From positions 2,728,001 through 2,792,000 of the forward strand of contig CM065882.1 in NCBI GenBank assembly GCA_033439255.1: 64,000 bases of DNA, given 5' to 3'. This DNA comes from Hericium rajendrae (Eukaryota; Basidiomycota; Agaricomycetes; Russulales; Hericiaceae). Below the pieces are notes generated by a model. It was given only the letters and a program-made list of their open reading frames with translations, did no database searches and was not told where the DNA came from. This document shows positions 1-11,299 of the stretch, piece after piece. The first letter of the stretch is position 1. Each line of letters opens with the position of its first letter. Both the position numbers and the translations under genes were made by a program.

Positions 1-143
1 CTTCTTTTCTGTTATCGATTCGTCTTTTCCGCTTATTGATCTATCGAGAGGCAAATCAAGTCACGTGGCTTTACGCCTTGGCTATGAAGCTCGAGGCGTG
101 GTTTCAGCACGGCAACGCTCTTTCCCCACATCCACCTTCAAAA

Positions 144-830
144 ATGGTGCGAAACTGCCCTTACAGCTCCTATAGCGCCGTTGGCTGACCATCCTTCACT
201 AGCTTCCACTATCACTGCTAAATGCAGCCCAGAACAAACCCATGGTACGCGTCTTGCCTTGCCCGTCCTCCAGCGGCACCCGACTGACCACTTCCCCTAC
301 CCCAGCTGGTCGAGCTCAAGAACGGCGAGACATTCAATGGCCATCTTGTGAACTGCGATAACTTCATGAACATTACGCTGCGGGAGGTGTATCAGACGAA
401 TGCGGACGGCGATCGTTTCTGGAAGGTCAAGGAGTGCTACATCCGCGGGAGCACGGTGCGTGTTACGCTGTGCTGTGGCGCGCTGGGGCTGATCATGTAT
501 ACACACACTGTGTTTGATTCTAGATTAAGTATTTGCGCGTGCCAGATACGCTGTTGGATGCTGTGAAGGAGGAGCAGGCGCGCGCACGCGAGCTGGGGAA
601 GAGTGCGCGTGGCGTTGGTGGGCCGGGCGGCAGAGGTGTGTTACACGATCCTATCTGCATGCTTTCACGCTGACTTGATCTGTACAGGACGGGGAGGACT
701 TCCACAAAGAGGCATGTGTTGTGCTGTCTGGCTTTTGCTCATGGCTGATTGGTTTTCTTGTGCTTTAGGTCGGGGAGGTGCACGCGGCGGTCCGATACGC
801 GGGATGCGGGGACGTGGTCGGGGGATGTAA
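144..830 (+). CDS. LSM4: U6 snRNA-associated Sm-like protein LSm4
   Basis: Subunit of the Lsm2-8 ring on U6 snRNA and the Lsm1-7 ring in mRNA decay. Exons 144-146, 203-244, 306-455, 524-635, 688-711 and 769-830 join in frame to give about 130 residues. The Sm1 motif reads [14 protein letters not shown], followed by [13 protein letters not shown], and Sm2 is [16 protein letters not shown]. The tail is Arg/Gly-rich and ends GMRGRGRGM, as in other LSm4 proteins. The first coding exon is only the ATG, and it is needed to give the family start M-LPLSLL. The last intron (712-768) is GC-AG and the exon before it is 24 bases. Family assignment is firm; the tiny first exon is inferred from the conserved N terminus. 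Confidence 0.92.
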
Positions 831-1109
831 TGCTTGACTCTATGATGACGGTGTGTTGTGTCCATACTCTAGTGTTGTTCTTCTAGATCCTGTTTAATGG
901 AGCCGGTTGATCGCTCGTGCCTGCGTCCTGACGATACCGTACACAGTAAGTACTATCCCCTCTAGGCTTGCAAGATGGATCTGACTCGGAAGATAATCGC
1001 AAAACGATGTTGATAAAATGATGTACAGAATCTGATAGTTTTATGGGTGGTTTGTATATACACCAACTGTGAGCAAGAATACTCTAGCATGCCCGACATG
1101 ATCAGCACA

Positions 1110-3044
1110 TCAAACCCAGCCATCGTGAATCATGTCCTCTACAACCTCAAACAGCAACTCATATTGTCCTCCCTTCCTCAATCTCCTGATCCATGATCCC
1201 TGAAATCACACCGTCAGCACAAGATCCAGGCGCTGTCGGCAGACCGCACGCGTACCGTGTAGTGCTGCGGCCCCATCGAAAGCGTCCGGATCCGCGAGCC
1301 CTTGCGCAGCATCAGTGCCTCTGCATCTCTCTTCCCGAAGCGTGAGGATGGCGAGTTGGGCGAATACTGCCCGTAACACGTTGACGAGCTGTCAACTGGG
1401 ATCCAGTGGACATGCAGCTTGAGGATGCGCAGGTTGCGTGCTTTCGCGATGGCGTGCTCGACAGACGCCTACCACCAGCATCGTCAGTCGAAAGCCCTCA
1501 GATGGCATGGAGGAATAGAACGAACTGCATCGGGACTGGCAACGCCGCACGACAGCTCCTCCAGCTGCGGAAACAACGTGCACAGGCACTCCACGTCCTC
1601 GAGCGTCAGCTGCGTCATATTGACCAGGAAGCGGCGCAGCGTCGCGCCATGCGTGCGCGCGAGCGAGAGCAGGAAATGACGCGGGATCTGCGTCTGGCCC
1701 TGCGTCGAGAACGCATTGAGCGTGAACGTCTCCAGCGACGCGTGCGGGATCAGCTGGCGCAGCCACACCCACAGCTGTTGCGGGCCCTGCAGGTCGACGG
1801 AGCTCGTGCGCACCGTTAGCGACTGCAGGCGCGGCATTGGGTCGTCGGACGGCCGCAGGATGCCGCCACCGAGGTATTCGGTGTCGAGCGAGATGAGGTT
1901 GGGCAGGTACGTGAGGATGTCGGGGATGGCGGCGCTCGGGCGCCTTTGAGGCGTAGGTCGCGCAGGAGAGGCAGCTGGGAGAGGACGGAGATGAGGATGG
2001 ACGCGGGGACGCCGGCGCAGCGCTGGAAGGCAGGCGCTGTCAAATGGGCTGTTTGTGGTGTACGGAAAGAATGGACTAACTCCTAGCTCGAGCTCGGTTA
2101 ACGTGCTACCGAGGCGATCGGCCCAGCCTTGCAGGACACGCGGTGGGCCATCCATGCACCAGATGGCGATTTTCTGTAGGCCTGAGAAGGCATTCAGGCG
2201 CGCCCAGGCTATCTCACCGAGATCGCTGTACGTGCGGATGGTGAAGGCGCGGAGAGGCAGTTTTTGGAGGACGTCCAGGAACGCAATGAAGAGTGCGCCA
2301 GACGAGTAGTTGTCATCACCCAGGTGAAGGACTGCAGATGCGTGCAGAGGGCCAACGCGCTTAGCACGGTGATTGTTAGCTCGGTATGGAAGGAGTGCAC
2401 CAGACCTGTATGGCAATGGTCAGTACAGTGGCTGCATGAGACTTTATGGACTTCGTGGTGTCCAGCCAGGTCTCAGAGGCATCTCGACCGCGTTATGACC
2501 GACCAACATGCAAGATTCGCTGGAAGCAGTGGTCAGCGTGCCTCTCGAAGTCCCTGGGGTCTTTACGGTGCTGTATCAATGTCTGCTTCCTTCCAGCTTC
2601 CTTCCTCCAAAAATACCCGATCCGCCAAGGAACATCCTCCAAAACCGTCCACGAAGCATAAATGGAAGGCAAATTGGATTTTGTTACTCAACTCGTCTCT
2701 CGGATATGACGCACATGCCGTGCGAGTTCCGGTCTCTGTAGAAGGGTAACAGCAGGATGTAACACAGTTTGCGGCTGGATTGACGCATCACGAATCAGCC
2801 ATGCAGATGCATCGATGTAGCGAGGAAAACGCACCTCTTTGTCACCCCATTTTGTCCTCGTATTGCTATCCAATGTCCTGTAGAGCAGCGGTGTCGCGGC
2901 CTGGTTGAAGCATCGACTTGTCAGCGCAGCAGAATGCAAATCCCTGCGATCAGTCAAGTACTCGAGGAGAAGGTGGAGAATGTCTGTCGGAATTGTCTCG
3001 GGTTTGAACGCCATTGGGTGATCTGACCATGAGAGATCGTCCAT
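1110..3044 (-). CDS. F-box/LRR-type protein with two apparent frame breaks
   Basis: Probable SCF ubiquitin-ligase substrate adaptor of the expanded Agaricomycete F-box family. The N terminus from 3044 carries an F-box-like stretch (IPTDILHLLLEYLTDRRDL...SRCFN). Leucine-rich repeats follow, including ALALCTHLQSFTW, LTELELG, LLRDLRLKGA and LEDVECLCTLFPQLEELSCG. The end YELLFEVVEDMIHDGWV is reached through two 57-base introns. A long intron of about 290 bases is needed near 2400-2690 and is uncertain. The frame slips by one base near 2316-2322 (GGG run) and again near 1936-1944 (CCC run), and conserved text continues in the new frame each time. It may be a recent pseudogene or carry sequence errors. 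Confidence 0.7.
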
Positions 3045-3520
3045 GGGTGGTGTATTATATCGTCTGAGCACGGGGAAACCTTCCGTAAGTCAGGCTAGTC
3101 AAGGGCAATAGCGACCGCTTGCACGTGCAGAAGAATCAAGGTGCGTGTTCGGAGACTTGGTCGAGCGTACCCGAGATGTCCGACTCTAGCGCTTCAGTGA
3201 GGGAAATCTGCTTTGTCTCCGTGACTTGTCGCGGCATACGGTACTTTGTTGACATCTGGCATCACAGATGATATATAATTCAGATGGACAGAGCTGATCT
3301 CACGAAACCATCGCAAAGATGTCGGGTTGGGCGTCTGCAGGATCGAGTGCCTTGCAACTTGCAAGGGAACATCACCGACGCGGTACCGACGGTACCGATC
3401 GTTCAGATCTACCCATCCGATTATCTTATCGCCTGCTTATTTTCCGTTTCAATACTGATCTCTATACACCATCAACTTCCTCCTTAACTTTGCGGACCCA
3501 CCAGGCGGGCATCTCGGACA
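3045..3520. other. Divergent intergenic region between F-box gene and DPH5
   Basis: Upstream sequence shared by two divergent genes. A pyrimidine-rich stretch precedes the DPH5 start. A TATATAA-like string lies near 3270, too far from either start to assign. I see no RNA gene or repeat. Confidence 0.4.
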
Positions 3521-4620
3521 ATGTTCTACATCATCGGTCTCGGCCTATGCGATGAGAAGGATATCACAGTTCGTGGTCTCGAGGCAAGCATCAAACAGTA
3601 TCGCCACCACGCGGCAATGCACTGATCATGGTCATATTCAGGCTGTCAAAGGCTCGACTCGAGTATACCTTGAAGCCTACACGAGCATTCTCATGATACA
3701 GAAAGAACGGCTGGCATGTCTTCTAATTACTCTGGTTCCGTTTAGGTTGCTCACAATTGTTCCAAGGAAGAGTTCTATGGGAAAGAGCTAATCCTCGCCG
3801 ATCGTGATATGGTCGAAACTGAAAGCGATGATATCCTCCGTAACGCCGAAAAAGAAGATGTTTCACTCCTTGTCGTAGGAGATCCCTTCGGGTAGACTGC
3901 CTTTTTTATGCCATAACCCACCACCGCGCTCATCGTGGGACCAATGTTCAGGGCAACAACGCACACAGACATCATATTACGAGCCCGCGCTCTGAAGATC
4001 CCAACGCGTGTCATCCACAATGCATCAATCATGAACGCCGTCGGCGCCTGTGGTCTACAATTGTACAACTTTGGGCAGACGGTGTCACTCGTGTTCTTTA
4101 CGGATACGTGGAAACCAGATAGCTTCTATGACCGGATCAAGGAGAACGCAGATCTCGGAATGCACACTTTGGTGTTACTCGACATCAAGGTGAAGGAGCA
4201 GAGCGACGAAAATCTGGCCCGGTAAGTCTGGCCGTGTTCTATGCTCGTCAGAGGCTCATCTTTAGACACAGAGGAAGGAAAATATACGAGCCTCCACGAT
4301 ATATGTCTATCCCTCAAGCCGTCTCCCAATTAACCGAGATTGAGGAGCAGCGGCAGACTGGAATTTTGTCACCGGAGACCACTCTTGCGATTGCAGTATC
4401 ACGCGTAGGCGGCGGGGAAGGGAACGAGCACATTGTTTGTGGAACGCTAGCCGAGCTCAGCGGCCAACCTGAAGAAGTGTTCGGCCAACCCTTGCATAGT
4501 TTAGTGATTGTCGGCAAAAGGCTGCATCATCTCGAAGCTGAGTATGCGGAGACCTTTGCTGTCAACCCCAAAACATGGAGAGAAACTGCAAAAACTATAT
4601 ACGGATGTGATTTTGAGTAG
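3521..4620 (+). CDS. DPH5: Diphthine methyl ester synthase
   Basis: SAM-dependent methyltransferase that methylates the modified histidine of elongation factor 2 during diphthamide synthesis in the cytosol. Exons 3521-3583, 3642-3713, 3767-3891, 3952-4221 and 4266-4620 give 294 residues, the usual length. Diagnostic motifs are [64 protein letters not shown] and [12 protein letters not shown]. Introns 1 and 2 both begin with GC (gcaagc and gcatgt) and end with AG. Taking the second as 53 bases joins KERL to [14 protein letters not shown], as in homologs. No frame break is needed. Confidence 0.95.
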
Positions 4621-4817
4621 ATCCTTGTATATTCTGTATTTTTATATTCACGTCGCTTGCCGAGATCTCGCCGAGATCTGATATCGGATTGCAGGCGTAG
4701 TGGCCGGATATGGAAGCGTGCGAAAAATGGCGATAAGGGGAAGCGATAACTGTTTCCATAACACAGTCGATCCGAGTCAGTCGATATTTCTCAAAACCTG
4801 TTTATATCGTTGCCACG

Positions 4818-4823
4818 TATAAA
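4818..4823 (+). promoter_or_regulatory. TATA box upstream of AsnRS
   Basis: The string TATAAA lies about 60 bases before the AsnRS start at 4884, a normal spacing for a fungal gene with a short leader. Confidence 0.5.
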
Positions 4824-4883
4824 GCCTTTCATCAAACCCATCAAGGAGACATTCTAGCTGGAAGATACCTTTTTCTAACCACC

Positions 4884-7026
4884 ATGTCTCCCTACTATGT
4901 AGATGAGGCCGCCGGCTCAGATACCACGGGCACTGGCACGGCAGATGCACCATACCAGTCTCTGGCATTCGCGCTGTTCAAGCACGGGCATGACGCGAAA
5001 ACACTTGTCCGGAAGGATTCGACGGCTGAATACGATGAGCCAACACACTCTGCGCTGAAGAAGGCCAAGAAGGGCGCGGACGGCCTGGAGAAGAAGCGCA
5101 AGAAGGCTGAAGAGCAGGCAGAACGCGAAGCACAGGCCGGGGACAAGGAGCGCGAACGCAGAGAAAAATTACTGGAAGAGAGTAAGAAGATTTTATTGGA
5201 GGAGGACGCGAGTCTTCCGAAGGCTGTCAAGGTCATCCAAATTTTGCAGAGCTTGGATGTGCACTGATCGCCTCGGCAGGCAAAAATTGAGAACCTCGCG
5301 CCGTTCCGCTCTCAGCGCGTCCGTGTCTCCGGATGGGTGCACAGACTGCTCGCAGAAGGAACTCATCTTCATTGTTCTGCGCGATGGGACTGGCTACCTG
5401 CAGGCCGTCCTCTCTGGCAAAGCTGTAAGTCCTACGTGGTCGCGTGATAGCATGACTTCATTTCCATGCAAAAAGGCCCAAACTTATGAAGCCCTGACTC
5501 TCACTCTCGAGTCTACTGTGGAGCTGGTCGGAACTCTGCAACATGTGCCAGAAGGCAAGACCGCGCCTGGCGGACACGAGCTTGCAGTGGACTACTGGCG
5601 CGTCCTGGGCACGGCACCGGGTGGTGATGATGCGTTCTCCAACCGTTTGAACGAGGTATGACCAGTATTTCCTTTGTCTTTCCGCGATCAGCTTACACGG
5701 TCTGCAGAAATCTGACCCATCCATCCTTGCCGACCTACGCCATCTCGTGCTGCGTGGCGAAAACGCCTCCAGCATTCTGCGCCTAAGAGCTTACATGATG
5801 AGCGCCTTCCGCGACTCATATGCGAAAAACAGCCTGATCGAGGTGACCCCACCCTGTCTTGTGCAAACGCAAGTAGAGGGCGGGGCGACGCTCTTCAAAT
5901 TGGATTATTACGGGCAGCCTGCATTCTTGACGCAGAGCTCGCAACTCTATCTTGAGACATGTCTTCCTTCTTTGGGTGACGTGTTCTGCGTGCAGGAAAG
6001 TTTCCGTGCAGAGAACAGGTTTGTCGCGTTATTAGAGCATTTTACGTAGTGGACTTACAGTGATCTTGTAGCCATACTCGCCGCCACCTGAGCGAATATA
6101 CCCACTTAGAAGCAGAATTGGCTTTCCTCACGTTCGACGACTTGATGGACCATATAGAAGCCATCGTAGGTATTTTTCGTCTTTGCGTCCTTCAGCTGCT
6201 CACGATCTACTAGATCTGCGAAACAGTCGACCGCCTGCTCCAGAACGAAACCTCAGCGGCCCTCATCAAGCAACTGAACCCCGAATTCAAGGCCCCCGCA
6301 AGACCCTTCCTGCGCCTCTCTTACGTTGACGCCATCAAATGGCTCAACGACCACAAGATCCAGCACGAGGCCGAGGACGCGAACGGCAACCCGATCAAGG
6401 ACGAAGCCGGCAACGTCAAGATGATCGACCACGCCGTCGGCGACGACATCGCGGAAGCGGCGGAGCGCCAGATGACGGACATCATCGGCACGCCGGTGTT
6501 CCTGTACGGCTTCCCCGCGGAGCTCAAGGCGTTCTACATGAAGAAGATGCCAAGGGCGGAGGGCGCAACGGGGCCTGTGTTTACAGAGAGCTGCGATCTG
6601 CTGATGCCGAACGTCGGCGAGATCGTCGGCGGGTCGATGAGGATAGCGGATATGGAGGAGCTGCTCGCTGCGTATAAGCGGGAAGGCATCGACCCTGCGC
6701 CTTACTATTGGTTCACGGACCAGCGGAAGTATGGGACATGTGAGCATGGTGGCTATGGGCTGGGTGTGGAGGTAAGTTGCGGACCTAAAATAATATTGTT
6801 CCTGCCATCTGACATTATTGCCAAGCGGTTCCTGGCCTGGTTGGCCAACAGATATACCGTGAGGTACGTAGTGTCGCTGCTTTTTCTGCGAAGTTATTGC
6901 TCACACGAAGCATTCCAGGGAGTGCTGCCTGTACCCCAGGTTCGTACACATCCTTGGCGCATGCAACGAAAATCGGAATCTTACCTAAACTTTCTTTACA
7001 GATGGCCTGGAAGGGCGACACCATAG
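4884..7026 (+). CDS. Asparaginyl-tRNA synthetase, cytosolic (one frame break)
   Basis: Class IIb synthetase charging tRNA-Asn in the cytosol. The N-terminal extension has a Lys/Glu-rich helix. The OB-fold anticodon domain follows ([31 protein letters not shown]). The catalytic core has motif 2 ([21 protein letters not shown]) and the end [37 protein letters not shown], completed by small C-terminal exons. About eight introns fit. Near 5344-5351 the sequence CTGCTCGCAG requires two further bases (family text WVHRLRSQK) to stay in frame. As the enzyme is essential and nothing else is damaged, sequence error is likeliest. Confidence 0.9.
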
Positions 7027-7857
7027 ATGCTATATGGCGCTGGGCTTATGTACGTATAGGTATGCAGTGAAATATGTTGTTGTACTTTGCAATCCTGGAT
7101 GTGTTGAGTGGAAGTCAACGCTTCGAAGGATCCTACGGAATTGCGTATCTGGCTTTATGGAACGTTCGGGTGTCAATTTCCGTTGAGAGTACAATGCCAT
7201 CGTCTGAGAAAGCTAACTTATACCGAATTTTTCTCGCATATTATATACGGACGTTCATCCCTGTGCTCAGCTGCTGTCTCCAGCTGGATCTGCGTCCTAA
7301 CACTCGCGATTTACCATTGACGTGTACAACGAAGCAGGCGCTATGTACATATGGAAAATCTATGGCACTGTATTACACTGGGAAGGCCAGGGTAGAAAGC
7401 TCGACACGGTTTAGGTGTTCAGGGCAATCGAAGGACTCTTTGAAGTACAGTACTCAAGTTTCGGTCGGCCCTCGTGCGGTGTCCCAGTATGCGCGCGACC
7501 AGTCGACCAGTCTTGTCGATCGGCTTTGTACATTGTTTAGGTCAAAATACAATAATACTGAACTTTGGTTTGACGAGAGCTTGCTGCGCGCATGCAGTGC
7601 ACTATAGGACAGCGGCCCCAAGGTGCGTAGAAAACATGATGATGGAAGGCAAAAGTGCAACAACTTGAAAGATTACGGCCATTACGGCTACACTCGTTCA
7701 CGTAAAGGGCTGACGATCACGAGCGCCTACGAGCTGCTTCAATTTCGAGCCCAGGCCGTGTCGCGGCAAAGCTTGCTCAAGCACCCCATAACCTTTCTCT
7801 TTGTAGTTCTGATATCCTTTCAAGTTTGCGCCAAACTATTCTTTATACGATCTGGCG
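7027..7857. other. Intergenic stretch between AsnRS and ERV2-like gene
   Basis: About 830 bases with no recognisable gene. An open frame of 177 codons (7074-7607, + strand) has no motif I recognise and a low-complexity composition, so I do not call it. No tRNA or repeat seen. It should hold the 3' end of AsnRS and the promoter of the next gene. Confidence 0.4.
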
Positions 7858-8999
7858 ATGATTTCACGATTCACGAGGTCATTCGCGATTACAGCCCTTG
7901 CTCTGGTGAGTGCATGGATCTGCATTTGAAAGCGTCTCGCCGTCTCAAATGATGCGACAGCTTTTCTTTGCATCTCTGACACTTCTGCATTCGCCAACTC
8001 GCGCTTATATCGACCCTTTGACCGGGACCTGGTTTGGAGAAGGAGGAGTAGAAGGTCAGCTTCATGCTCAACCGGTGGCTCAACCAGTGGCGGGTCCAGC
8101 GCACGGAGACAGCAGTGTACATGGAGCTGTTATAATGTCCAAGTTGGGGAACGAGACGGCGAAGTGCGTTGCTGATAATGAACTTCTTGAATATGACTGA
8201 CATTCTCTGGCTGCAGGGCGGCCCTAGGTCGAGCGACATGGAAGTTGTTGTAAGCCCGCCAAAGGTTTTGACCATGCCAGTACGACTTATTTGTGTGTTA
8301 GGCATACGATGACGCTCCGTTATCCAGAGGTATGCATATTTTCCCGTATTCCTTAAGGCCCCTGAGAAGCCAAAACCAAGTACAGAAACCGACAGAAGAC
8401 GAGCGCAGTGCGCTTGACTCATATTTCCATCTCTTTTCTCGACTCTATCCCTGCGGCGAATGTGCAGCAGAATTCAGAAGCTTTGAAGCAGTTCCCTCCA
8501 CAAGTAAGGACTTTCATTATCCCAGTCTATAGTTGTCCTTACGTCCGCCATGTAGACATCGTCGCGACGTTCTGCTTCACTTTGGTGCGTCTATTCACTT
8601 TCAATGTGCCCGTGTTTTGCATATTCACATCTCCATGTTCAACACCAGGTTATGCCATGTCCACAACCAAGTCAATGAGCGCTTGCACAAGCCGATCTTT
8701 GACTGTGCCCACCTTGATGCGATACCTATGATTGTGGATGTGGCGACGATGCCGCTCCCGCATCCATCTCACATTCAACAATTGCCATTGATCCTATGGA
8801 CCTCGAGCATGATCCTAGCAAGGATGATCTGACAGGGAATTCAAATGATCAAGGGTGGTCGTTGAATATCTCGATTTTGGAAATAGACGAAGCCGGTCTA
8901 AGCCGGTATATTGCATATGGTTATTTATTCGATAAGTCTATATCATTGCTTCTACTGGACACCGAAATAGAAACCCTCGAGGCTCCAACTAAGGAGTAA
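7858..8999 (+). CDS. ERV2-type FAD-linked sulfhydryl oxidase (frame breaks)
   Basis: Flavoenzyme that makes disulfides for secretory-pathway folding. The N terminus has a hydrophobic signal-anchor (SFAITALALLFFASLTLLH), which points to the ER. The Erv/ALR domain shows RATWKLLHTMTLRYPE, the active-site LYPCGECAAEF, LWLCHVHNQVNERLHKPIFDC and a C-terminal CGC pair in YDCGCGDD, matching the shuttle cysteines of yeast Erv2 rather than Erv1. Introns of about 50 bases link the exons. Two sites are out of frame: 8474-8484, where two bases seem missing (family text AEFQKLLKQFPPQ), and 8722-8728, just before YDCGCG. Both lie in short homopolymers or next to them. The C-terminal tail past the CGC pair is less certain. 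Confidence 0.8.
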
Positions 9000-9007
9000 T
9001 CTAGCCA

Positions 9008-10850
9008 TCATGGTGACATCGCCACGTATGCATTGAAGTTGTATGTCCTTGGCCTCGCCTCAAACTTGTATTCCTCGAGAGAAGGCGCACATTCTGTCAC
9101 TATGGTGCCATCGCGGACTATCTGCCCTCGCATGCCTCCGCCTGCAACGAGTTTATATGCGAGCTTCGTCACGCCTGCGCCGATGTCATATCTGCCAGAG
9201 TTTGATGGCATCTGCGCGCCAGTATCAAGGATGACAGTGGCTGGATGCCGTCGAGAAAATGACGACCCAGAAGATGTCATCCGTCTACAAGCTTCGTTCA
9301 ACCCATAGCAAACACATTCGGGGAGTTTCATCGACATACCAATTCCCATCCTGCTGGTCTTCCAACGTCGTCCTCCGTCGCCTCCGCAGCCTTAGGATGC
9401 GGCCTCGCCCACATGAAAATCCTGTCTTTCTCCACGCGCGGCATCCTGCCTTCCTTGAACGCACGTATGAAATAAGCATTGAGTACAAGCCACGGATCGT
9501 GGGGGAAGCCATCGACCCATGCTTGCGAATTGGGCTGCGCGCCGCGGGGAGGGGCGATGTAGTGCGATTCGCCGTAATCTGATGGCAGTTGGCATTATTT
9601 GGCTGGACTCGGTGGCGCACGATGCAAATAAGTACCATTCCAGGAGATTAGCTGAACAATGTCAATCTTGGAGCGGTTGAGTAGGATGTACTCCCAGCGA
9701 CGGACTGGCAGCCAGTCGTCGCCACGATATATCCACTGGTCTCGAGATGGTCAGCTCTGGCACCATTCGGGAAAAAGGCGTGTACGTTCTTATTCCATGA
9801 ATTCGGACCGTAGTGCTGCACTTTTGTCTCAGCGCGAACGAGATAATAGGAATGGGCTACGCACCGTGAAAAACCACGGGGAGATAGCAGCCATATATGT
9901 TCGACGGCCTAGGTGAGCCAGGTGGTGCTTGTCTGTGTCGAGCTTTGGACAGCGGATTTCTTCGCTCGATGAAGATCGAGAGAGGTTCAGAGGCCAGCCG
10001 CCGTTCCACTGCAATGTTATGCTCAGCTGCCAGAATTGTGATATGGGCAACGGATAGGCTTCACATGGAATATACCATCTATTGGCGAAAGAGAAGGGTA
10101 GGTGGCCGGATCGATAAAGAATGCCGGTATGAAATGGATCTGGAATGCGATATTGCATGTGTCAATGAGCACTTCGACCAGCATATCAAAGGACTGACTG
10201 GTGCAATCTTTGACAATCGCTTCTTAACGAACGTCCAGCCCTCCTCGGCGGAACTCTGTCCAAAGCAAAGGTTTTCCCCAGCAAATGTGGATACAAGGAC
10301 TTTGCCACTGTACAGCAGCTGGTTCGGGTGGGAAGCGACGAGCTCCAGATATCTTGAAAGAAAGTCTGCATCATCTGCAGTCGCACCGGGAACCGAGCTA
10401 GTCGGTGTATCGGATCAGATACGTCTCTAAACATGTATCAGAACACCTCTCTGTACCTCATATCAAAGCTCAAGAATAGCTTGAATCTCGTTTGAAACTG
10501 CTGGGCGGCGGCATAGCAATCTGCCACGCGGATTCTTTGCCAATCCTCGCGTCCGACATTCAGCGCAAATCCGTCGCTAGGATGGGCTCATGATCGGAGA
10601 GGACGACTTTGATGAAGTTCTGGACGTACAAGCCGTGTGTGCTTGCAAGCTGAATATCCGCGACCCAATCTTCCCTAGTGTGAGGCTGGATGACATGGCT
10701 GTTAGGATGTACCATACTCGCAGGAGTATTTGGGCTCATATACGTAGGTATTTCCAACCATAAAGCTAATAACACAATCAGTGCAAGTACTGCCTTCGAT
10801 GTGATAGCTTACTGTGCTACGACATATCGCGACGTGCATTCTTGAAGCAT
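9008..10850 (-). CDS. GH71 alpha-1,3-glucanase
   Basis: Glycoside hydrolase family 71, acting on alpha-1,3-glucan of fungal walls. Spliced text follows the family closely: VVAHFMVGNTYPHTREDW, DIQLASTHGFDGFALNVG, HPNQLLYSGKVLVSTFAGE, IHFIPAFFIDP, DGIFHWNGGWP, RTYMAAISPWFFTHYGP, WIYRGDDWLPVRRWEYIL, ISWNDYGESHYI and FMWARPHPK. About ten introns of 45-60 bases are needed. The only ATG that joins the first recognisable exon leaves just about 12 residues before VVAHFM, with no secretion signal. One base too many near 9244-9250 separates WVVIFSTA from ATVILDTGAQ. Function is firm, cellular location is not. Confidence 0.85.
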
Positions 10851-11048
10851 TTTGCTGAAAGCCAGGTAAGTAGCGACACCTGGATGGCGCGTCAACGCTT
10901 CGACGCGCGCGCTGAAAACGGAACGTAATCAATTTGAGTTTTCAGACGCGTCATCTCTGCGGCCGTTAGAACTCTGTCTACCCCCATACCTTCAAACATC
11001 AACATATCACATAAATCCTACTCAGTGAAAAAGAGTATGTAGAATAGT

Positions 11049-11053
11049 AAAAA
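11049..11053 (-). terminator. Pol III T-run terminator of tRNA-Thr
   Basis: Five consecutive T on the tRNA strand start two bases after the discriminator base of the tRNA-Thr gene, as expected for RNA polymerase III termination. Confidence 0.8.
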
Positions 11054-11055
11054 CT

Positions 11056-11154
11056 TGCCCGCTGGCTGGATTGAACAACCGACCTCACCATGCAGGCAAA
11101 GACTTCTGTCTTTATTAGTACGAGTGGCGCGCTCTACCACTGAGCTAAGCGGGC
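11056..11154 (-). tRNA. tRNA-Thr (CGU anticodon) with intron
   Basis: The acceptor arms GCCCGCT and AGCGGGC pair perfectly and the discriminator is A. The D arm is GCTC-AGTGGTA-GAGC, the anticodon stem CGCCA/TGGTG, and the T arm GGTTG-TTCAATC-CAGCC. The anticodon loop begins CT-CGT-A and is interrupted one base 3' of the anticodon by about 27 bases, the canonical position for a nuclear tRNA intron. Internal A and B boxes are visible. It decodes ACG. Confidence 0.93.
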
Positions 11155-11299
11155 TTGACTGTGTGCGTTACTGAGATATCCAGATTCACACTTCGACCTT
11201 GAGCACCAGTACTGCAACAGTGAAGACAGAACCATGCAGACGAGCATCAATAATTTAATCCTATCAAACTGAGAGCGACAATGAGTTTATGATCCTCAT

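Noticed and set aside
3714-3745. A 32-base intron in DPH5
   Set aside because: Too short for the spliceosome here; using the next AG gives a 53-base GC-AG intron and better family agreement.
7074-7607. 177-codon open frame between AsnRS and ERV2-like gene
   Set aside because: No motif, no splice or start context and no compositional sign of coding.
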